From NCBI GenBank assembly GCA_018992685.1, contig JACVGT010000018.1:62001-126000 (forward strand): a stretch of 64,000 bases of DNA. The letters run 5' to 3'. This document shows, piece after piece, positions 1-9,300 of this stretch. A program made the translations under genes and the position numbers. The stretch's first letter is position 1, and each line of letters starts with the position of its first letter. The stretch comes from Theionarchaea archaeon (lineage in GTDB: Archaea; Methanobacteriota_B; Thermococci; Methanofastidiosales; SZ-28-30). The notes below the pieces were generated by a model, which worked only from the letters and a program-made list of their open reading frames with translations, made no database searches and had not been told where the DNA came from.

Positions 1-510
1 GGTAGCCTTGATGATGTGGAATTTCCTGAAGATGTTAACCTCAAATTACTCACAGAAATAGATAACGACAAGATTTACCCCTATTTCAATGAAACATTTC
101 TCGCAAGCAGAAATATGCTGTGGCTCGATCAGACTGCTGAACAGCAACGAGTAACATTCGATTACTGGTTCAGCAGATCAAGACCGCTGAATGAGAAAGC
201 ATCTATAATTCTCATGAGTGACCAACAAGTCATTGGATTCTCTGTGAGTCGACCTACTGCAGAGGGTGTCTACCTTGAGCCCTTCGGGATTCATCCGGAA
301 TACCGGAAGAGAGGACTGGGGAGAGCACTTCTCTTGCATAGCATGAAAATCGTGGCGCAACAAGGATTGAAAACCATGTCTCTAGGGGTCGATATCGAAA
401 ATAGACCAGCATGCCAGCTCTATCGGAGTGCAGGGTTCAAAGAATTACACCGGAACGTTGTATACTGCTGGAAAGACGTGCACATCCTCCGGCAAGGCAA
501 TCATGAATAA
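1..510 (+). CDS. GNAT-family N-acetyltransferase (5' partial)
   Basis: Acetyl-CoA-dependent N-acetyltransferase of unknown substrate. The C-terminal two thirds shows the GNAT core: a strand with VIGFSVSR, the acetyl-CoA loop HPEYRKRGLGRAL (Q/RxxGxG/A type), then SLGVDIENRPACQLYRSAGF, the usual motif B ending. The reading frame is open to the first base of the window with no stop, so the gene probably begins outside. GTG at 16 is the first start codon inside the window, but nothing there looks like a promoter or ribosome site. About 80 residues precede the GNAT core, so this may be the second half of a longer, two-domain GNAT protein. Fold assignment is firm; substrate is unknown. Confidence 0.8.
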   Translation, partial: GSLDDVEFPEDVNLKLLTEIDNDKIYPYFNETFLASRNMLWLDQTAEQQRVTFDYWFSRSRPLNEKASIILMSDQQVIGFSVSRPTAEGVYLEPFGIHPEYRKRGLGRALLLHSMKIVAQQGLKTMSLGVDIENRPACQLYRSAGFKELHRNVVYCWKDVHILRQGNHE

Positions 511-572
511 GACAAAGCTTCACATAAAGGCCTACCAACCCCCCAATGGTAGCGGTCTTATTAATCGAATTG

Positions 573-851
573 TTATCTAGCGTCAGTAACCTTTATGATG
601 TGATAGCCGAATTGCGTTTTCACAATATCTGAGAGTTCTCCCTTCTTTAACGAGAAGGCTGCTTTCTCAAATTCAGGTACCATTCTGCCCCTTCCAAACC
701 AACCTAGGTCGCCACCTTTTTTCCTGGACGGGCACTCTGAATGCTGCTGTGCCAATTTGGAAAAACTGGCTCCCTTCTTCAACTCATCTAGAATTTTCTC
801 AGCCTCACTCTTGGTCTTCACTAGGATATGACTTGCTTTCACTTCTTTCAT
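573..851 (-). CDS. Stand-alone parvulin-type peptidyl-prolyl isomerase
   Basis: Peptidyl-prolyl cis-trans isomerase of the PpiC/parvulin (rotamase) family, 92 residues and only the catalytic domain. Visible motifs are KASHILVKT at the start, then [21 protein letters not shown] and the closing FGYHIIKV. There is no signal peptide, so it should act in the cytoplasm as a folding helper. A TATA element at 871-880 on the same strand is centred 25 bases before the ATG, so the message is probably leaderless. Single-domain parvulins are common in bacteria and occur in only some archaea, so an ancestral transfer from bacteria is likely. Confidence 0.92.
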   Translation of the reverse strand: MKEVKASHILVKTKSEAEKILDELKKGASFSKLAQQHSECPSRKKGGDLGWFGRGRMVPEFEKAAFSLKKGELSDIVKTQFGYHIIKVTDAR

Positions 852-870
852 GAACCTACCACGGGTTACC

Positions 871-880
871 GCATATAAAG
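871..880 (-). promoter_or_regulatory. TATA box of the parvulin gene
   Basis: On the minus strand this reads CTTTATATGC, centred 25 bases upstream of the ATG at 851. This is the spacing seen for many genes in the window and implies a leaderless transcript. Confidence 0.65.
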
Positions 881-1141
881 GTTAGCTCAGTGCCAGTATT
901 CAAGCTTCTCTTCTGGAAAACGCCTTTCACCTCATGAAAACCTGGCGATTATCCACCACTTTGTGAACATTCGCAGAACTGACATTCCTCTCAGAAGGAG
1001 CCACAATCCTGTATTGTCGCTATGCCATAGGTGTGACTGAAAATGTCCCAAGAGTAGCCAGTAAGCCCAGAACCTCTGTGATATGGTCTCTTCTACCCAC
1101 TTCAAATGCCTGATTATTTCTGCCGGAATTTCTCTTGAAAC

Positions 1142-1396
1142 CTAGAATGTCACCCGAAACAGGATGGCAAGCGAATTCTCTGCAAAAGGGAAATCCAGTC
1201 TTTTTCTGAAGTCAGCAAAAATCTCCCATTCCATAGTCTCAAGGAGGAAATCTATAGCATTAGTGTTGAGGCCATTGTCTCTCTGGACATGTAGCGTATC
1301 TCCAAGAAGAACTCCCTGAAAGTCTGGGTCCACGGAAGCATGACGCAGTGTCCGTTCTATAGCTGTATCCATTCTATCGAGCACGATCTTCACCAC
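1142..1396 (-). CDS. Hypothetical protein, 84 aa
   Basis: Not recognised. A soluble, mixed-charge protein with no signal peptide, no membrane segment and no cysteine. Two GTG codons in a row (1396 and 1393) can serve as start; an in-frame stop lies just upstream, so no longer form is possible. A TATA-like run (actatataag on the minus strand, near 1418-1426) sits about 25 bases upstream, supporting a leaderless start here. The 290 bases between this gene and the parvulin hold nothing I can identify. Confidence 0.5.
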   Translation of the reverse strand: MVKIVLDRMDTAIERTLRHASVDPDFQGVLLGDTLHVQRDNGLNTNAIDFLLETMEWEIFADFRKRLDFPFAENSLAILFRVTF

Positions 1397-1589
1397 CCTT
1401 TACTACCATGTCGTTGCTTATATAGTTTTCCGTGATTCATACAGAAATTGTCCTTGGGTAAGAATAATTCCAGATACATGTGGTGTTATGTATGTCAGAT
1501 ATTCTAAGATTAAAAGGATGACTTCCAGCCTCATTTATGAGTTTTCATGACGCCAGAAATTGTGCAGTCCCGGGCTTGTCAGAATTGGC

Positions 1590-1763
1590 CTAGTAAGCTT
1601 CGCAGAATGTGATGATTGTCTGTTCACCGGGTATCCTTGCATCGATTCTGTCTCTGAACTCTGAAAAGTTGTCGGGTGTTAGACTGTGCAGAAGCTTGAT
1701 ACGCTTTTCATCAATGCAGATACTCTCCGCTTCCTCCTCTGACGATTCATACCTCTCGGTCAT
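1590..1763 (-). CDS. Small acidic hypothetical protein, 57 aa
   Basis: Not recognised. The open frame extends to 1997, but the ATG at 1763 is the better start: it has a GAGGTGA ribosome site six bases upstream and a TATA-like TATTTAAGG at 1798-1806. The region upstream of it in the same frame translates to low-complexity, unlikely protein. The 57 residues begin with MTERYESSEEEAE and continue as a charged, probably helical peptide ending in FCEAY. It lacks membrane segments and metal-binding clusters. Confidence 0.55.
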   Translation of the reverse strand: MTERYESSEEEAESICIDEKRIKLLHSLTPDNFSEFRDRIDARIPGEQTIITFCEAY

Positions 1764-1911
1764 ATCTTTCACCTCAGTACCTATATTGACGGGATGCCTT
1801 AAATACTTTGCTGTGAGTGAAAAAGAAAGAATTACCGAAAAAAATTTAGAAAATAAATCCGCCAGAAACAGCCAAGTCTCCCCAATTTCCCTTCTTTCAG
1901 GAGAATGAACC

Positions 1912-2022
1912 GTGGATATCTGCACAGGGAAAAAAGATTCGGCAGACCTCAAGATACTCTGTGCAGGTGCAGTGGTTGGTGCTTTGATTCTTGCCAAGAA
2001 ATTCCGCTCTGGAAAGACGTGA
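1912..2022 (+). CDS. Possible small membrane peptide, 36 aa
   Basis: A short open frame from GTG with an AGGAG motif about nine bases upstream. It encodes a charged start, a hydrophobic stretch (ILCAGAVVGALILA) and a basic end (KKFRSGKT), the pattern of a single-pass micropeptide. An AT-rich patch at about 1840-1856 could hold a promoter. Size and lack of homology knowledge keep confidence low. Confidence 0.3.
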   Translation: MDICTGKKDSADLKILCAGAVVGALILAKKFRSGKT

Positions 2023-2086
2023 TCCTCATATCATAGAATCCATCTCTACATCAATAAGATTATAACCTCTCACCCCTAGTCGCGCC

Positions 2087-2605
2087 ATGCCAATCACTGC
2101 AGAAATGGAGGAAATCATGTCCTACCTGTCTGGCAGAGATGATTATGCCCTCTTTGCTGGGTTTGCAGCCTTTCTGTATACGGGAATTGAACCGTCTTCC
2201 GATATTGACATTTTTGTAGATTTGCCGGAAAAAGTAGAAGAAATCATAGAAGATTTTCTTAAAAAGGGCTGGAAAAGGACTCAATATTGCAGCCAGCAGT
2301 TTGTTACAGGCACAGTGAAGAGTCATGATACCACGCTAGACCTTTGCTTCTCGCCCCCTGCCCACAATGTCCTGATTCCTGAAAGGATTACTACCCATTA
2401 TAAAGGAATTCCCCTGCTGGTCATAACTCCAGAAGCACTTTTACTCACTAAAATGAGCCAGCTCACAAGCCCATTGAGAACTGATGCAAAGACTGCCAGA
2501 GACAGGCAGGTCATTCAGATGTTGCGGAAGAAGGTCGATGTATCCGCCCTCAGAGAACTGGTGGGGAATCTGGAAGACTCCTTCTGGACCCAGGGGTGGT
2601 ACTAG
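2087..2605 (+). CDS. Nucleotidyltransferase-fold protein
   Basis: A 172-residue protein with the minimal nucleotidyltransferase signature: GFAAFLYTG, then PSSDIDIFVDLP, where the paired aspartates of SDIDI match the metal-binding DxD of the MNT/AbiEii superfamily. A later conserved block (ITPEALLLTKMSQL) resembles the helix after the core in AbiEii-like proteins. A TATA box (gattataa, 2058-2065) is centred 25 bases before the ATG, so it is probably a single-gene leaderless unit. No partner HEPN or AbiEi-like gene is next to it, so a toxin-antitoxin role is not supported by context. Confidence 0.65.
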   Translation: MPITAEMEEIMSYLSGRDDYALFAGFAAFLYTGIEPSSDIDIFVDLPEKVEEIIEDFLKKGWKRTQYCSQQFVTGTVKSHDTTLDLCFSPPAHNVLIPERITTHYKGIPLLVITPEALLLTKMSQLTSPLRTDAKTARDRQVIQMLRKKVDVSALRELVGNLEDSFWTQGWY

Positions 2606-2725
2606 CTATGTGAGGTTTACTACCATCTGGCGGTTGATCTCATCTCCCTCACTACAAGCACAGAAAACTGTAACCGTCCCGACTTGTCCCAAGTACATTT
2701 ATAAACAAGTTGTCAGTCTAGAATT

Positions 2726-4108
2726 ATGGCGCGAGTCCCCGAGGATCAGATTCTAAAAGGCCCCATAGTTAAGACCTTGCTACTACTGGGCTGGCCAGTG
2801 ATGATATCCAACCTCCTGCACAGCATGTACAACATTGTGGATACCTTCTGGCTAGGAAAGCTGGGAGGAATTGAATCCACCAGTGCAGTGGCTGCCCTCC
2901 AGGTTTCCTGGCCCATTATCTTTCTCATGATTGCTATTGCTTTTGGATTTGGATCCGCAGGAGTAGCACTGGTATCTCAGTATACAGGAGCTCGAAAGCC
3001 GGAAGAGGCTAACAGATCTGCAGGTCAGGTCTTGTCCATGTCATTTGTGTTCGGGGTCACGATAGCAATTTTTGGATTTACCTTCTCTCACAATATTGTA
3101 GAATTCCTGGGAATTAAGGACGCCATTGCAGAAGCAGCTGTGACTTACCTGAGAATAATTTTCTTGGGAATTCCCTTCATGTTTACCTCCATGATCTTTG
3201 GGTTTCTCATGAGAGCGTACGGCGATATGATAACCCCCATGAAATTAGAAGCAGCCACTGTTTGCATCAATATGGTGCTGGACCCTGTGCTTATCTTCGG
3301 ACTGGCAGGCTTTCCTCAAATGGGAATAATGGGTGCAGCCATTGCCACCATATTCTCAAGGTCAGTCTCCTCGGCATTTGCTGTGTACATACTTTTCTCC
3401 GGAAGGGCTGGTATCAAGCTGGAATTCCCTTATTTGAAGCCTGTACAATGGAGAGTATCTCAGATTTTCGCCATCGGTGTTCCTGCTTCTGTGGGAAATT
3501 CTGGGACTGCTTTGGGATTCGTCGTGCTCATGGCCATCATAGCCCGCCTCCCTGACCAGGGCTCAGTACTGGCTGGATATGGTATTGCCAACAGGCTGAC
3601 AAACCTGATGTTCATTGCCATTGAAGGTCTGGGAGTAGGTGTAGCCACCATACTGGGTCAGAGTCTCGGGGCCAACAATGTGAACAGAGCAGAGGAAGTG
3701 GCCAAGAAGGGCATGATCCTCATGTTCCTGATACTGGTGGGCGCTTCCGCCTTCTTGTATCTTGGGAGAGAATTCTTAATCCAGATTTTCATAGATAATG
3801 ACGCAGTTATTGCGGAGGGATCGAATTTTATCAGAGTATTTGTGTTTGGAATGGCCTTCTTTGGCATTTTCAGGGCAGTCAACTCTTCTTTTATGGGCTC
3901 AGGACATAATATGCCCACCATGATCCTGGATCTGGTGAGACTGTGGGGACTGCGGATACCTCTGGCACTTGTATTTGGGTTTACCCTGGGCTGGGGGACA
4001 AGTGGAGTCTGGTTCGGTATGGCGTTGAGCAATGTCTTGGGAGCAGTACTAGCTCTCGGGCTATTTAAGACAGGAATCTGGAAAAAAAGAGTAATCAAAA
4101 CTGCCTGA
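2726..4108 (+). CDS. MATE-family multidrug/cation exporter
   Basis: A 460-residue polytopic membrane protein with about 12 predicted helices, the normal length for NorM/DinF-type exporters that use a Na+ or H+ gradient. Typical blocks are LLLLGWPVMISNLLHSMYN at the start, DTFWLGKLGG after helix 1, and in the second half FIAIEGLGVGVATILGQSLG, the repeat of the first-half GVALVSQYTGA. A TATA box (atttataa, 2697-2704) lies 25 bases before the ATG. It converges with rfcS with only 12 bases between the stops. Substrate cannot be told from sequence. Confidence 0.93.
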   Translation: MARVPEDQILKGPIVKTLLLLGWPVMISNLLHSMYNIVDTFWLGKLGGIESTSAVAALQVSWPIIFLMIAIAFGFGSAGVALVSQYTGARKPEEANRSAGQVLSMSFVFGVTIAIFGFTFSHNIVEFLGIKDAIAEAAVTYLRIIFLGIPFMFTSMIFGFLMRAYGDMITPMKLEAATVCINMVLDPVLIFGLAGFPQMGIMGAAIATIFSRSVSSAFAVYILFSGRAGIKLEFPYLKPVQWRVSQIFAIGVPASVGNSGTALGFVVLMAIIARLPDQGSVLAGYGIANRLTNLMFIAIEGLGVGVATILGQSLGANNVNRAEEVAKKGMILMFLILVGASAFLYLGREFLIQIFIDNDAVIAEGSNFIRVFVFGMAFFGIFRAVNSSFMGSGHNMPTMILDLVRLWGLRIPLALVFGFTLGWGTSGVWFGMALSNVLGAVLALGLFKTGIWKKRVIKTA

Positions 4109-4120
4109 CGTCCTTGAGAA

Positions 4121-5068
4121 TTATCCGACAATGGAAAAGTGAGCCAGCAGGGATTCCAGTTGTATCTTTTCGTTCGATCCTTCTACCAATCTGAAATCGT
4201 GCTCTCCCAGCCTGTCAACGAGCTCAACTTTTTTCTCGTCAGGGATATTCAGGTTGAAAATCTCCCTGTGCATCTGGCGTAGAATGTCCTCCCCTGATAA
4301 TCCATGATTGATCAGGAGATCATTTAATTGTTTTCGAGCTGCCAGAAAGTCGCCACTCAGTGCATTCTGCATCATCACTCGGATATCTTCAGGAGTCGCC
4401 CTGGCCGATACCTGGTATATGACATCTCCTGAGATGTTCTTGAAGGCACTGGCTGCCTGCAGCAGGTTTTCAGACTTACGCATATCTCCTTCCGCCACAT
4501 AGAGGAGAGCGTTCATGCCATCTTCTGTCATGGTCAGCCCTTCATTCTCCGAAATCAAGGTTATTTTTGACCTGATTGCATCATCTGGTAAAGGGCCAAA
4601 TCTGAACACAGCACACCTGGACTGGATGGGTTCGATTATCCGGGAAGAGTAGTTGCAAGACAAGATGAATCGGCACGTTGACGTGTAGATTTCCATGGTG
4701 CGCCTCAGAGCATTTTGAGCATCTGAGGTTAAAGCATCAGACTCATCCAGAAATATGACCTTAAAATCACCACCAATAGGTCTCGTTCTGGCAAAATCTT
4801 TGATTTTCTGACGGACGACATTGATACCACGTTCATCTGATGCATTTGTCTCCTGGAAATTCTGTCTCCAGGTTTCACCAAAGAACTCACGGGCCAGACA
4901 GATGGCACAGGTGGTTTTCCCCACTCCTGCAGGTCCTGCAAACAGAAGATGGGGCATGCTCTCGTGCTCCACATAGTATTTTAGTCGTTTCACAATACTA
5001 TCCCGACCCACAACCTCATTCAGCGTTCGAGGTCTGTATTTTTCAGTCCAGGGTTTCTCGAAAACCAC
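4121..5068 (-). CDS. rfcS: Replication factor C small subunit (clamp loader)
   Basis: AAA+ ATPase of the archaeal clamp loader, which opens PCNA and sets it on primed DNA. The 315-residue length is standard for an intein-free RfcS. Seen: RFC box PWTEKYRP (6-13), Walker A GPAGVGKT (45-52), Walker B FLDESDAL (about 106-113), the sensor/arginine-finger block ending in IQSRCAVFRF, and a C-terminal collar domain. Start is GTG at 5068 with AGGTGAT just upstream and a TATA box (5101-5112, minus strand), giving a short leader of roughly a dozen bases. The large subunit gene is not in the window. Confidence 0.97.
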   Translation of the reverse strand: MVFEKPWTEKYRPRTLNEVVGRDSIVKRLKYYVEHESMPHLLFAGPAGVGKTTCAICLAREFFGETWRQNFQETNASDERGINVVRQKIKDFARTRPIGGDFKVIFLDESDALTSDAQNALRRTMEIYTSTCRFILSCNYSSRIIEPIQSRCAVFRFGPLPDDAIRSKITLISENEGLTMTEDGMNALLYVAEGDMRKSENLLQAASAFKNISGDVIYQVSARATPEDIRVMMQNALSGDFLAARKQLNDLLINHGLSGEDILRQMHREIFNLNIPDEKKVELVDRLGEHDFRLVEGSNEKIQLESLLAHFSIVG

Positions 5069-5288
5069 AGTATCACCTGCTACGTGGCTTGAGGTTCTGA
5101 AATTTATAAAGGTTTGGTGACCTCACCCAGAGAATACCGAGTTCCAGCATATCCTTGAACATACACACACCCGAAGATTCTCACATGGGCTTCCCCTATT
5201 CTTTTCTTCTATAGAGATCCAATCTCATTTTTCTCTTAAAACGAGATAATTATCTAAGTTTTTTGCCCGTTGTCTTCTGCGTCAAAAC

Positions 5289-5298
5289 GTTTATATGG
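5289..5298 (+). promoter_or_regulatory. TATA box that fixes the start of the twin-PqqD gene
   Basis: The sequence gtttatatgg is centred about 26 bases before ATG 5319. It contains an upstream in-frame ATG (5295), which therefore lies inside the promoter and is unlikely to be the translation start. Confidence 0.6.
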
Positions 5299-5318
5299 TC
5301 AATCCACTGTTTATTCAC

Positions 5319-5945
5319 ATGAAAGATCTCGAGCACAAGTACATTCGCTGGTCTGACAACTGTGTATGGCAGTCTTTTGGTGAGACACTAGCTGTTTTAC
5401 ATACCCTCATGCCTGATGCAGGACTCATTCCTGCAGAGAATGTCACTCCTAGAATCCAGCTGAATGACGTGGGGAAGGACGTCTGGGAGTTGTGCGACGG
5501 CACCAGAACATTCAAAACTATCTTTGAACAGCTGTTGGAAGAATATGAAGGCGATCCAGAGAAAATCGAAGAGAATTTGAGAAAAACGGCCATAGAATTA
5601 GAGAAAAAAGGGTTCTTATCCTTCGAAGATACTCCCAAGGAGTATGAATACACTGACATCAACCCAGAGATGTATCCCTACTGGGACGACAATGTGCTCT
5701 GGAACGAGGTGGAGAATCAGGTACTTGCCATGAACAATCAAACCGGAGTGTCTTTTGAGTTCCCTGAAGATCTAGGAAAACTCTGGAAACTCTGTGATGG
5801 CAAGAGCACACTCAGGGAAATTCTTGTCATCCTTGAAAGGGAAGGAGGGGTAGACAAGCCACACCCGAAAAATATGGTACATCTGCTCCTGAAACAGTTG
5901 ATCAAGCTCAACATGATTGTCATGAGGGACTCCCCTGTCCCCTGA
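5319..5945 (+). CDS. Twin PqqD-domain protein (candidate RiPP recognition element)
   Basis: A 208-residue protein made of two PqqD-like winged-helix domains in tandem (about 8-95 and 110-205). Each has the family pattern: an aromatic opening (YIRWSDN, YPYWDDN), then WELCDGTRT or WKLCDGKST, and a final helix near KKGFLSF or KLNMIVM. In known systems PqqD domains bind the leader of a precursor peptide and present it to a radical SAM enzyme. The two radical SAM genes that follow at once (10 and 8 bases apart) fit that role, perhaps one domain for each enzyme; this last point is inference. Start 5319 is chosen over 5295 because of the TATA position. No precursor peptide was found beside it. Confidence 0.85.
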   Translation: MKDLEHKYIRWSDNCVWQSFGETLAVLHTLMPDAGLIPAENVTPRIQLNDVGKDVWELCDGTRTFKTIFEQLLEEYEGDPEKIEENLRKTAIELEKKGFLSFEDTPKEYEYTDINPEMYPYWDDNVLWNEVENQVLAMNNQTGVSFEFPEDLGKLWKLCDGKSTLREILVILEREGGVDKPHPKNMVHLLLKQLIKLNMIVMRDSPVP

Positions 5946-5954
5946 GGGATTCTC

Positions 5955-7316
5955 ATGCATCCTCTCAAGAGAAGAATTGTCGTCCAGCTCAAAGAAGATG
6001 AATACCTCCTCATTAACCCCTACTCTGGGCTAACTGATATTGTTGATGCAGAAGCATTGCGCGCTCTGGAGAACGGACATCCAGATCTCCAGAATGGTGT
6101 TATCCGGGCTCTCAGAAGAAGAGGTCACCTCAAGGAGGAAGATGACGAAGAGTATCTCTTTTCTTTCCTGGAAGCACAGGCAACCCGTGTACATAAGGCT
6201 GCTCGTTCCACTTACCTCCACGTTATTGTACCCACCTATCAGTGCAATCTGCGGTGCCCCTACTGTTTTGAGAAACATGTTTACAGAAAGGAGTTGAAGC
6301 AGAGGGCAATCATGGACGAAAAATCGGTGGATCTTCTCTTTGAGTCTGTGATGTCCCTGGATACAGAATCAAAAGAGAAGTGCATCGTACTCTATGGGGG
6401 GGAGCCCCTCCAGGTTCAGAACAAAGATATCATCCAGTACATACTGGAAAAGGGAGAGGACCTGGACTATTCGTTCAAGGTGGTTACCAACGGTGCTGAT
6501 CTGTATCATTTTGTTCCTGCACTCTCTGAGACAACTGTTCTCAAGATTCAGGTAACCCTTGACGGTCCCCAACCCGTGCATGATAGGAGAAGATTCCGAC
6601 CCGGAGGAAAAGGAACGTTCCATGATATCGTGAGAGGCGTGGATGCATGTGTGGAGCATGAACTGCCCATAGGAATACGAATCAATGTAGACAGAGAAAA
6701 TATTGATTACATGCCCGAGTTTGGGGAATTCTATAAACAAAAGGGGTGGTATCCCCAGGTATATGCCTTCCTGACCAATGTGCATGGCTCTGAGTGCGTT
6801 TCATACGTTCCATTAATCTCTCCAGAAGAATTCGTAGAGAAGATTGTACACCTCTTTGCAGAAGATGACCGGATGAGGCCTTTCTTACAAACATTCCGAT
6901 ACCCCAATGTTCTGCTGGAGCACCTCTTTGCGGGGAAGGAATTCAAGCCGCGGTTCTGGAGCTGTGGTGCCCACACCTCCATTTTGATATATGACCCTGT
7001 GGGAGATATCTATCCCTGCTACGAGGCTGTGGGTGATGAACGTCACAAGATTGGTGAGTACTTGCCCCAATTGCGGTTCAATGATGAATATGAATACTGG
7101 AGAAACAGAACAGTATTTGCAATCCCTGAGTGCAGAGAATGCAATTACAGCCTTCTCTGTGGTGGAGGATGTGCCTATGGGGCTTACAAGCAGCATGGAT
7201 CGATATACAGCCCGTACTGTGACAAGACCAAGTATTCATTGAAGTATGAAATACCTTATTTAATGAGACTGAGTGGGGAAGAAGTCTCTCTGTCTGAAGA
7301 GAGAGACTGGTACTAG
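5955..7316 (+). CDS. Radical SAM/SPASM peptide-modifying enzyme 1
   Basis: A 453-residue radical S-adenosylmethionine enzyme. The first ~80 residues (REDEYLLINPYSG-like start) look like the N-terminal domain common in SPASM peptide maturases. The radical SAM 4Fe-4S cluster ligands are C97, C101 and C104 (CNLRCPYC), followed by VLYGGEPL (the GGE motif). The C-terminal SPASM region holds further cysteines: SCGAH, YPCYEAVGDE, CRECNYSLLCGGGC and YCDKTK, enough for auxiliary clusters. Such enzymes make thioether, C-C or epimer modifications in peptides. It lies between the twin-PqqD gene and a close paralogue, in one operon. Target peptide unknown. Confidence 0.88.
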   Translation: MHPLKRRIVVQLKEDEYLLINPYSGLTDIVDAEALRALENGHPDLQNGVIRALRRRGHLKEEDDEEYLFSFLEAQATRVHKAARSTYLHVIVPTYQCNLRCPYCFEKHVYRKELKQRAIMDEKSVDLLFESVMSLDTESKEKCIVLYGGEPLQVQNKDIIQYILEKGEDLDYSFKVVTNGADLYHFVPALSETTVLKIQVTLDGPQPVHDRRRFRPGGKGTFHDIVRGVDACVEHELPIGIRINVDRENIDYMPEFGEFYKQKGWYPQVYAFLTNVHGSECVSYVPLISPEEFVEKIVHLFAEDDRMRPFLQTFRYPNVLLEHLFAGKEFKPRFWSCGAHTSILIYDPVGDIYPCYEAVGDERHKIGEYLPQLRFNDEYEYWRNRTVFAIPECRECNYSLLCGGGCAYGAYKQHGSIYSPYCDKTKYSLKYEIPYLMRLSGEEVSLSEERDWY

Positions 7317-7324
7317 GTGATGCC

Positions 7325-8620
7325 ATGAAGAGAACCCCTGTAATCCACGTGGGTGAGGATGAATTCCTCCTGTATAACCCTGTTTCAAAAGTGGTGGACG
7401 TGGTTGACTCTGACGTTGTCACTGCATTGGAGAGTGGAACCCTGCCGCCTGACATGAGAGAATATTTGGAAAGACATGGGCACCTCACCATGAGTGATGA
7501 TGAGGCAGAAGCCTGGTTAAAGGAGGAATGTTACAGGTCACATGCCACCCTTGCTGATTCTCCTGCTTACTACATAATTCCTACCTATAATTGCAACATG
7601 CGCTGTATCTATTGTTACGAGAAGGATTTGAGAAGAGAACCAAAAATCATGAGCAGTCGGACTGTAGAACAAGTTTTCAGTCTTGTGGAAAGCCGTCTAG
7701 TAGATACCATCATTCTCTACGGGGGAGAACCCTTCCAGAAGGGAACAAAACCCGTAATAGAACAGATTGCTAGACTCTCAAGAGAGACGGGGTGCCGCCT
7801 TTCTGCATGTACAAACGGCCTTGAATTGCTGGACTCCGAACCTCTTTTTGACTATTTCTCTGAAATCATCGTAACGTTGGACGGAGTGGAACCAGTCCAG
7901 AACTTCAGGAGACCTTCTGTAGGAGGACCCTCTTTTTCAACGGTGATCCGCAGCATTGAGAGAGTCATTGAAACAGGCACTCCTGTAACCATCTCAGTGA
8001 ACGCGGATGCTCAGAACGTGGAGTCACTACCTGAACTTGCAGATTTTTTCATTGAAAAAGGATGGCACACTCATCCTTCAGTTCACATTGCTGTGTCCCA
8101 CATATTGCAGCCGCTCGATAGGACCTATCCTTACATGCTGGAGCCCAAAGATGCTGCACAGAAAATGGTGGAACTCCACCAGAACTATCCTTCTATGGAA
8201 CTGTTCCAGGAATCATTCAAGGGGTTAAACCCGCTGGTTAACGTATTTTTCAAGGGAGAAGAGTGGAGGCCGCGCTACTGGTACTGTCGTGCAAACTGCT
8301 ACATGCTCCTTTTTGATCCGTATAACTATCTCTATCCCTGTTACATGGTAGTAGGGAGGCCTTCTTTTGCAGTGGGAAGATTCTCTGATACAATTGAGGA
8401 GTCTCCCAGCATGGCTGCGTGGAGAGAACGCACCTGTTTCACCATACCTCAGTGCAGGGAGTGCGCACTGGGCTGTTTCTGTGGTGGGGGATGTGCGTAT
8501 CGTCAGTATCGGAGAAGTGGTTCTTTTTCTGACCCGTATTGTGACACAGTGGAAGCCTTGATCACATATTATGTGCCATTTCTGTATGAAAAGGTGAAAG
8601 AAAGAGGTGATAGGCTGTGA
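7325..8620 (+). CDS. Radical SAM/SPASM peptide-modifying enzyme 2
   Basis: A 431-residue paralogue of the preceding gene with the same layout: an N-terminal domain with EDEFLLYNPVSKVVDVVD, radical SAM cysteines C90, C94 and C97 (CNMRCIYC), the GGE motif in ILYGGEPF, and a SPASM tail with YWYCRANC, YPCYMVVG, CRECALGCFCGGGC and YCDTVE. The pair probably arose by tandem duplication and may act on different positions of one substrate, which is inference. It starts eight bases after enzyme 1, and its stop codon overlaps the start of the methyltransferase gene (GTGA). Confidence 0.88.
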   Translation: MKRTPVIHVGEDEFLLYNPVSKVVDVVDSDVVTALESGTLPPDMREYLERHGHLTMSDDEAEAWLKEECYRSHATLADSPAYYIIPTYNCNMRCIYCYEKDLRREPKIMSSRTVEQVFSLVESRLVDTIILYGGEPFQKGTKPVIEQIARLSRETGCRLSACTNGLELLDSEPLFDYFSEIIVTLDGVEPVQNFRRPSVGGPSFSTVIRSIERVIETGTPVTISVNADAQNVESLPELADFFIEKGWHTHPSVHIAVSHILQPLDRTYPYMLEPKDAAQKMVELHQNYPSMELFQESFKGLNPLVNVFFKGEEWRPRYWYCRANCYMLLFDPYNYLYPCYMVVGRPSFAVGRFSDTIEESPSMAAWRERTCFTIPQCRECALGCFCGGGCAYRQYRRSGSFSDPYCDTVEALITYYVPFLYEKVKERGDRL

Positions 8621-9300
8621 AAACCAGTTTTTGGGAAAGGGAAGCACTGTATGACCCTGATCACCAGAAACCCATCAGGTTAGTGAGGAATGTAGTAGCT
8701 GAGATGAGAAAGAGGGGAATGTCGGATGTTCTGGAAGTAGGATGTGGCAAAGGAAGAAACTGCCTCTACCTGGCCAGGAAAGGACTTAATGTGACTGGAG
8801 TGGATTCTGATTGCAGGACGTTGCTCTCTTTCCAGGAACTCTTGAGAGAGGAGGGGTTGTCTGCTGCCGTCGCCTGCGCCGATATATCAGCCCTGCCATT
8901 CATAGGAGAGTGCTTTGACCTGATTATGTTCATTCATGTCTTGACGTTCACGAGGGAATGTGCCCGCTGGAAAACTCTTGATGAAGCAAAGAGGGTTCTG
9001 AAACGTGGCGGCATCCTGGTCCTGGTGGAACGATCCCAAGGAGATCCTCTGTACCAAGAAGGCGTGCAGATAGAAAGAGATACCTACCGGTGCCAGGGGA
9101 TAACTCATCATTTTTTTTCCAAGGAAGAGCTGGACTCACTTCTATCTCCACTGAAAATCGCAATCATGCGAGAATCACGAACCATCGATACGAGCCACGG
9201 AAGCCCGCACGTTCATGGAATGTGGTTCTGTGTAGCAATTGATGAACCTCAGACGTCGTGCATGAAAGATTCCCTAATGGATATCAGTCATCAATGGTAA
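8617..9300 (+). CDS. Class I SAM-dependent methyltransferase
   Basis: A 227-residue Rossmann-fold methyltransferase. Motif I is DVLEVGCGKGRNC (about 37-49), followed by the acidic end of strand 2 (GVDSD), a motif near ADISALPF and the strand RGGILVLVERSQ. Start is GTG at 8617, overlapping the stop of radical SAM enzyme 2, so the two are translationally coupled. Being the last gene of the PqqD/radical SAM operon, it may methylate the same product. It runs into the nitroreductase gene tail to tail, overlapping by 17 bases. Confidence 0.85.
   Translation: MKTSFWEREALYDPDHQKPIRLVRNVVAEMRKRGMSDVLEVGCGKGRNCLYLARKGLNVTGVDSDCRTLLSFQELLREEGLSAAVACADISALPFIGECFDLIMFIHVLTFTRECARWKTLDEAKRVLKRGGILVLVERSQGDPLYQEGVQIERDTYRCQGITHHFFSKEELDSLLSPLKIAIMRESRTIDTSHGSPHVHGMWFCVAIDEPQTSCMKDSLMDISHQW

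Noticed and set aside
1609-1908. 99-residue frame on the + strand
   Set aside because: Antisense to the small acidic protein at 1590-1763, which has a ribosome site and TATA; the + frame has neither and reads as serine-rich shadow.
3658-4131. 157-residue frame on the - strand inside the MATE gene
   Set aside because: Shadow of a clearly coding gene; proline/serine-rich with no motif.
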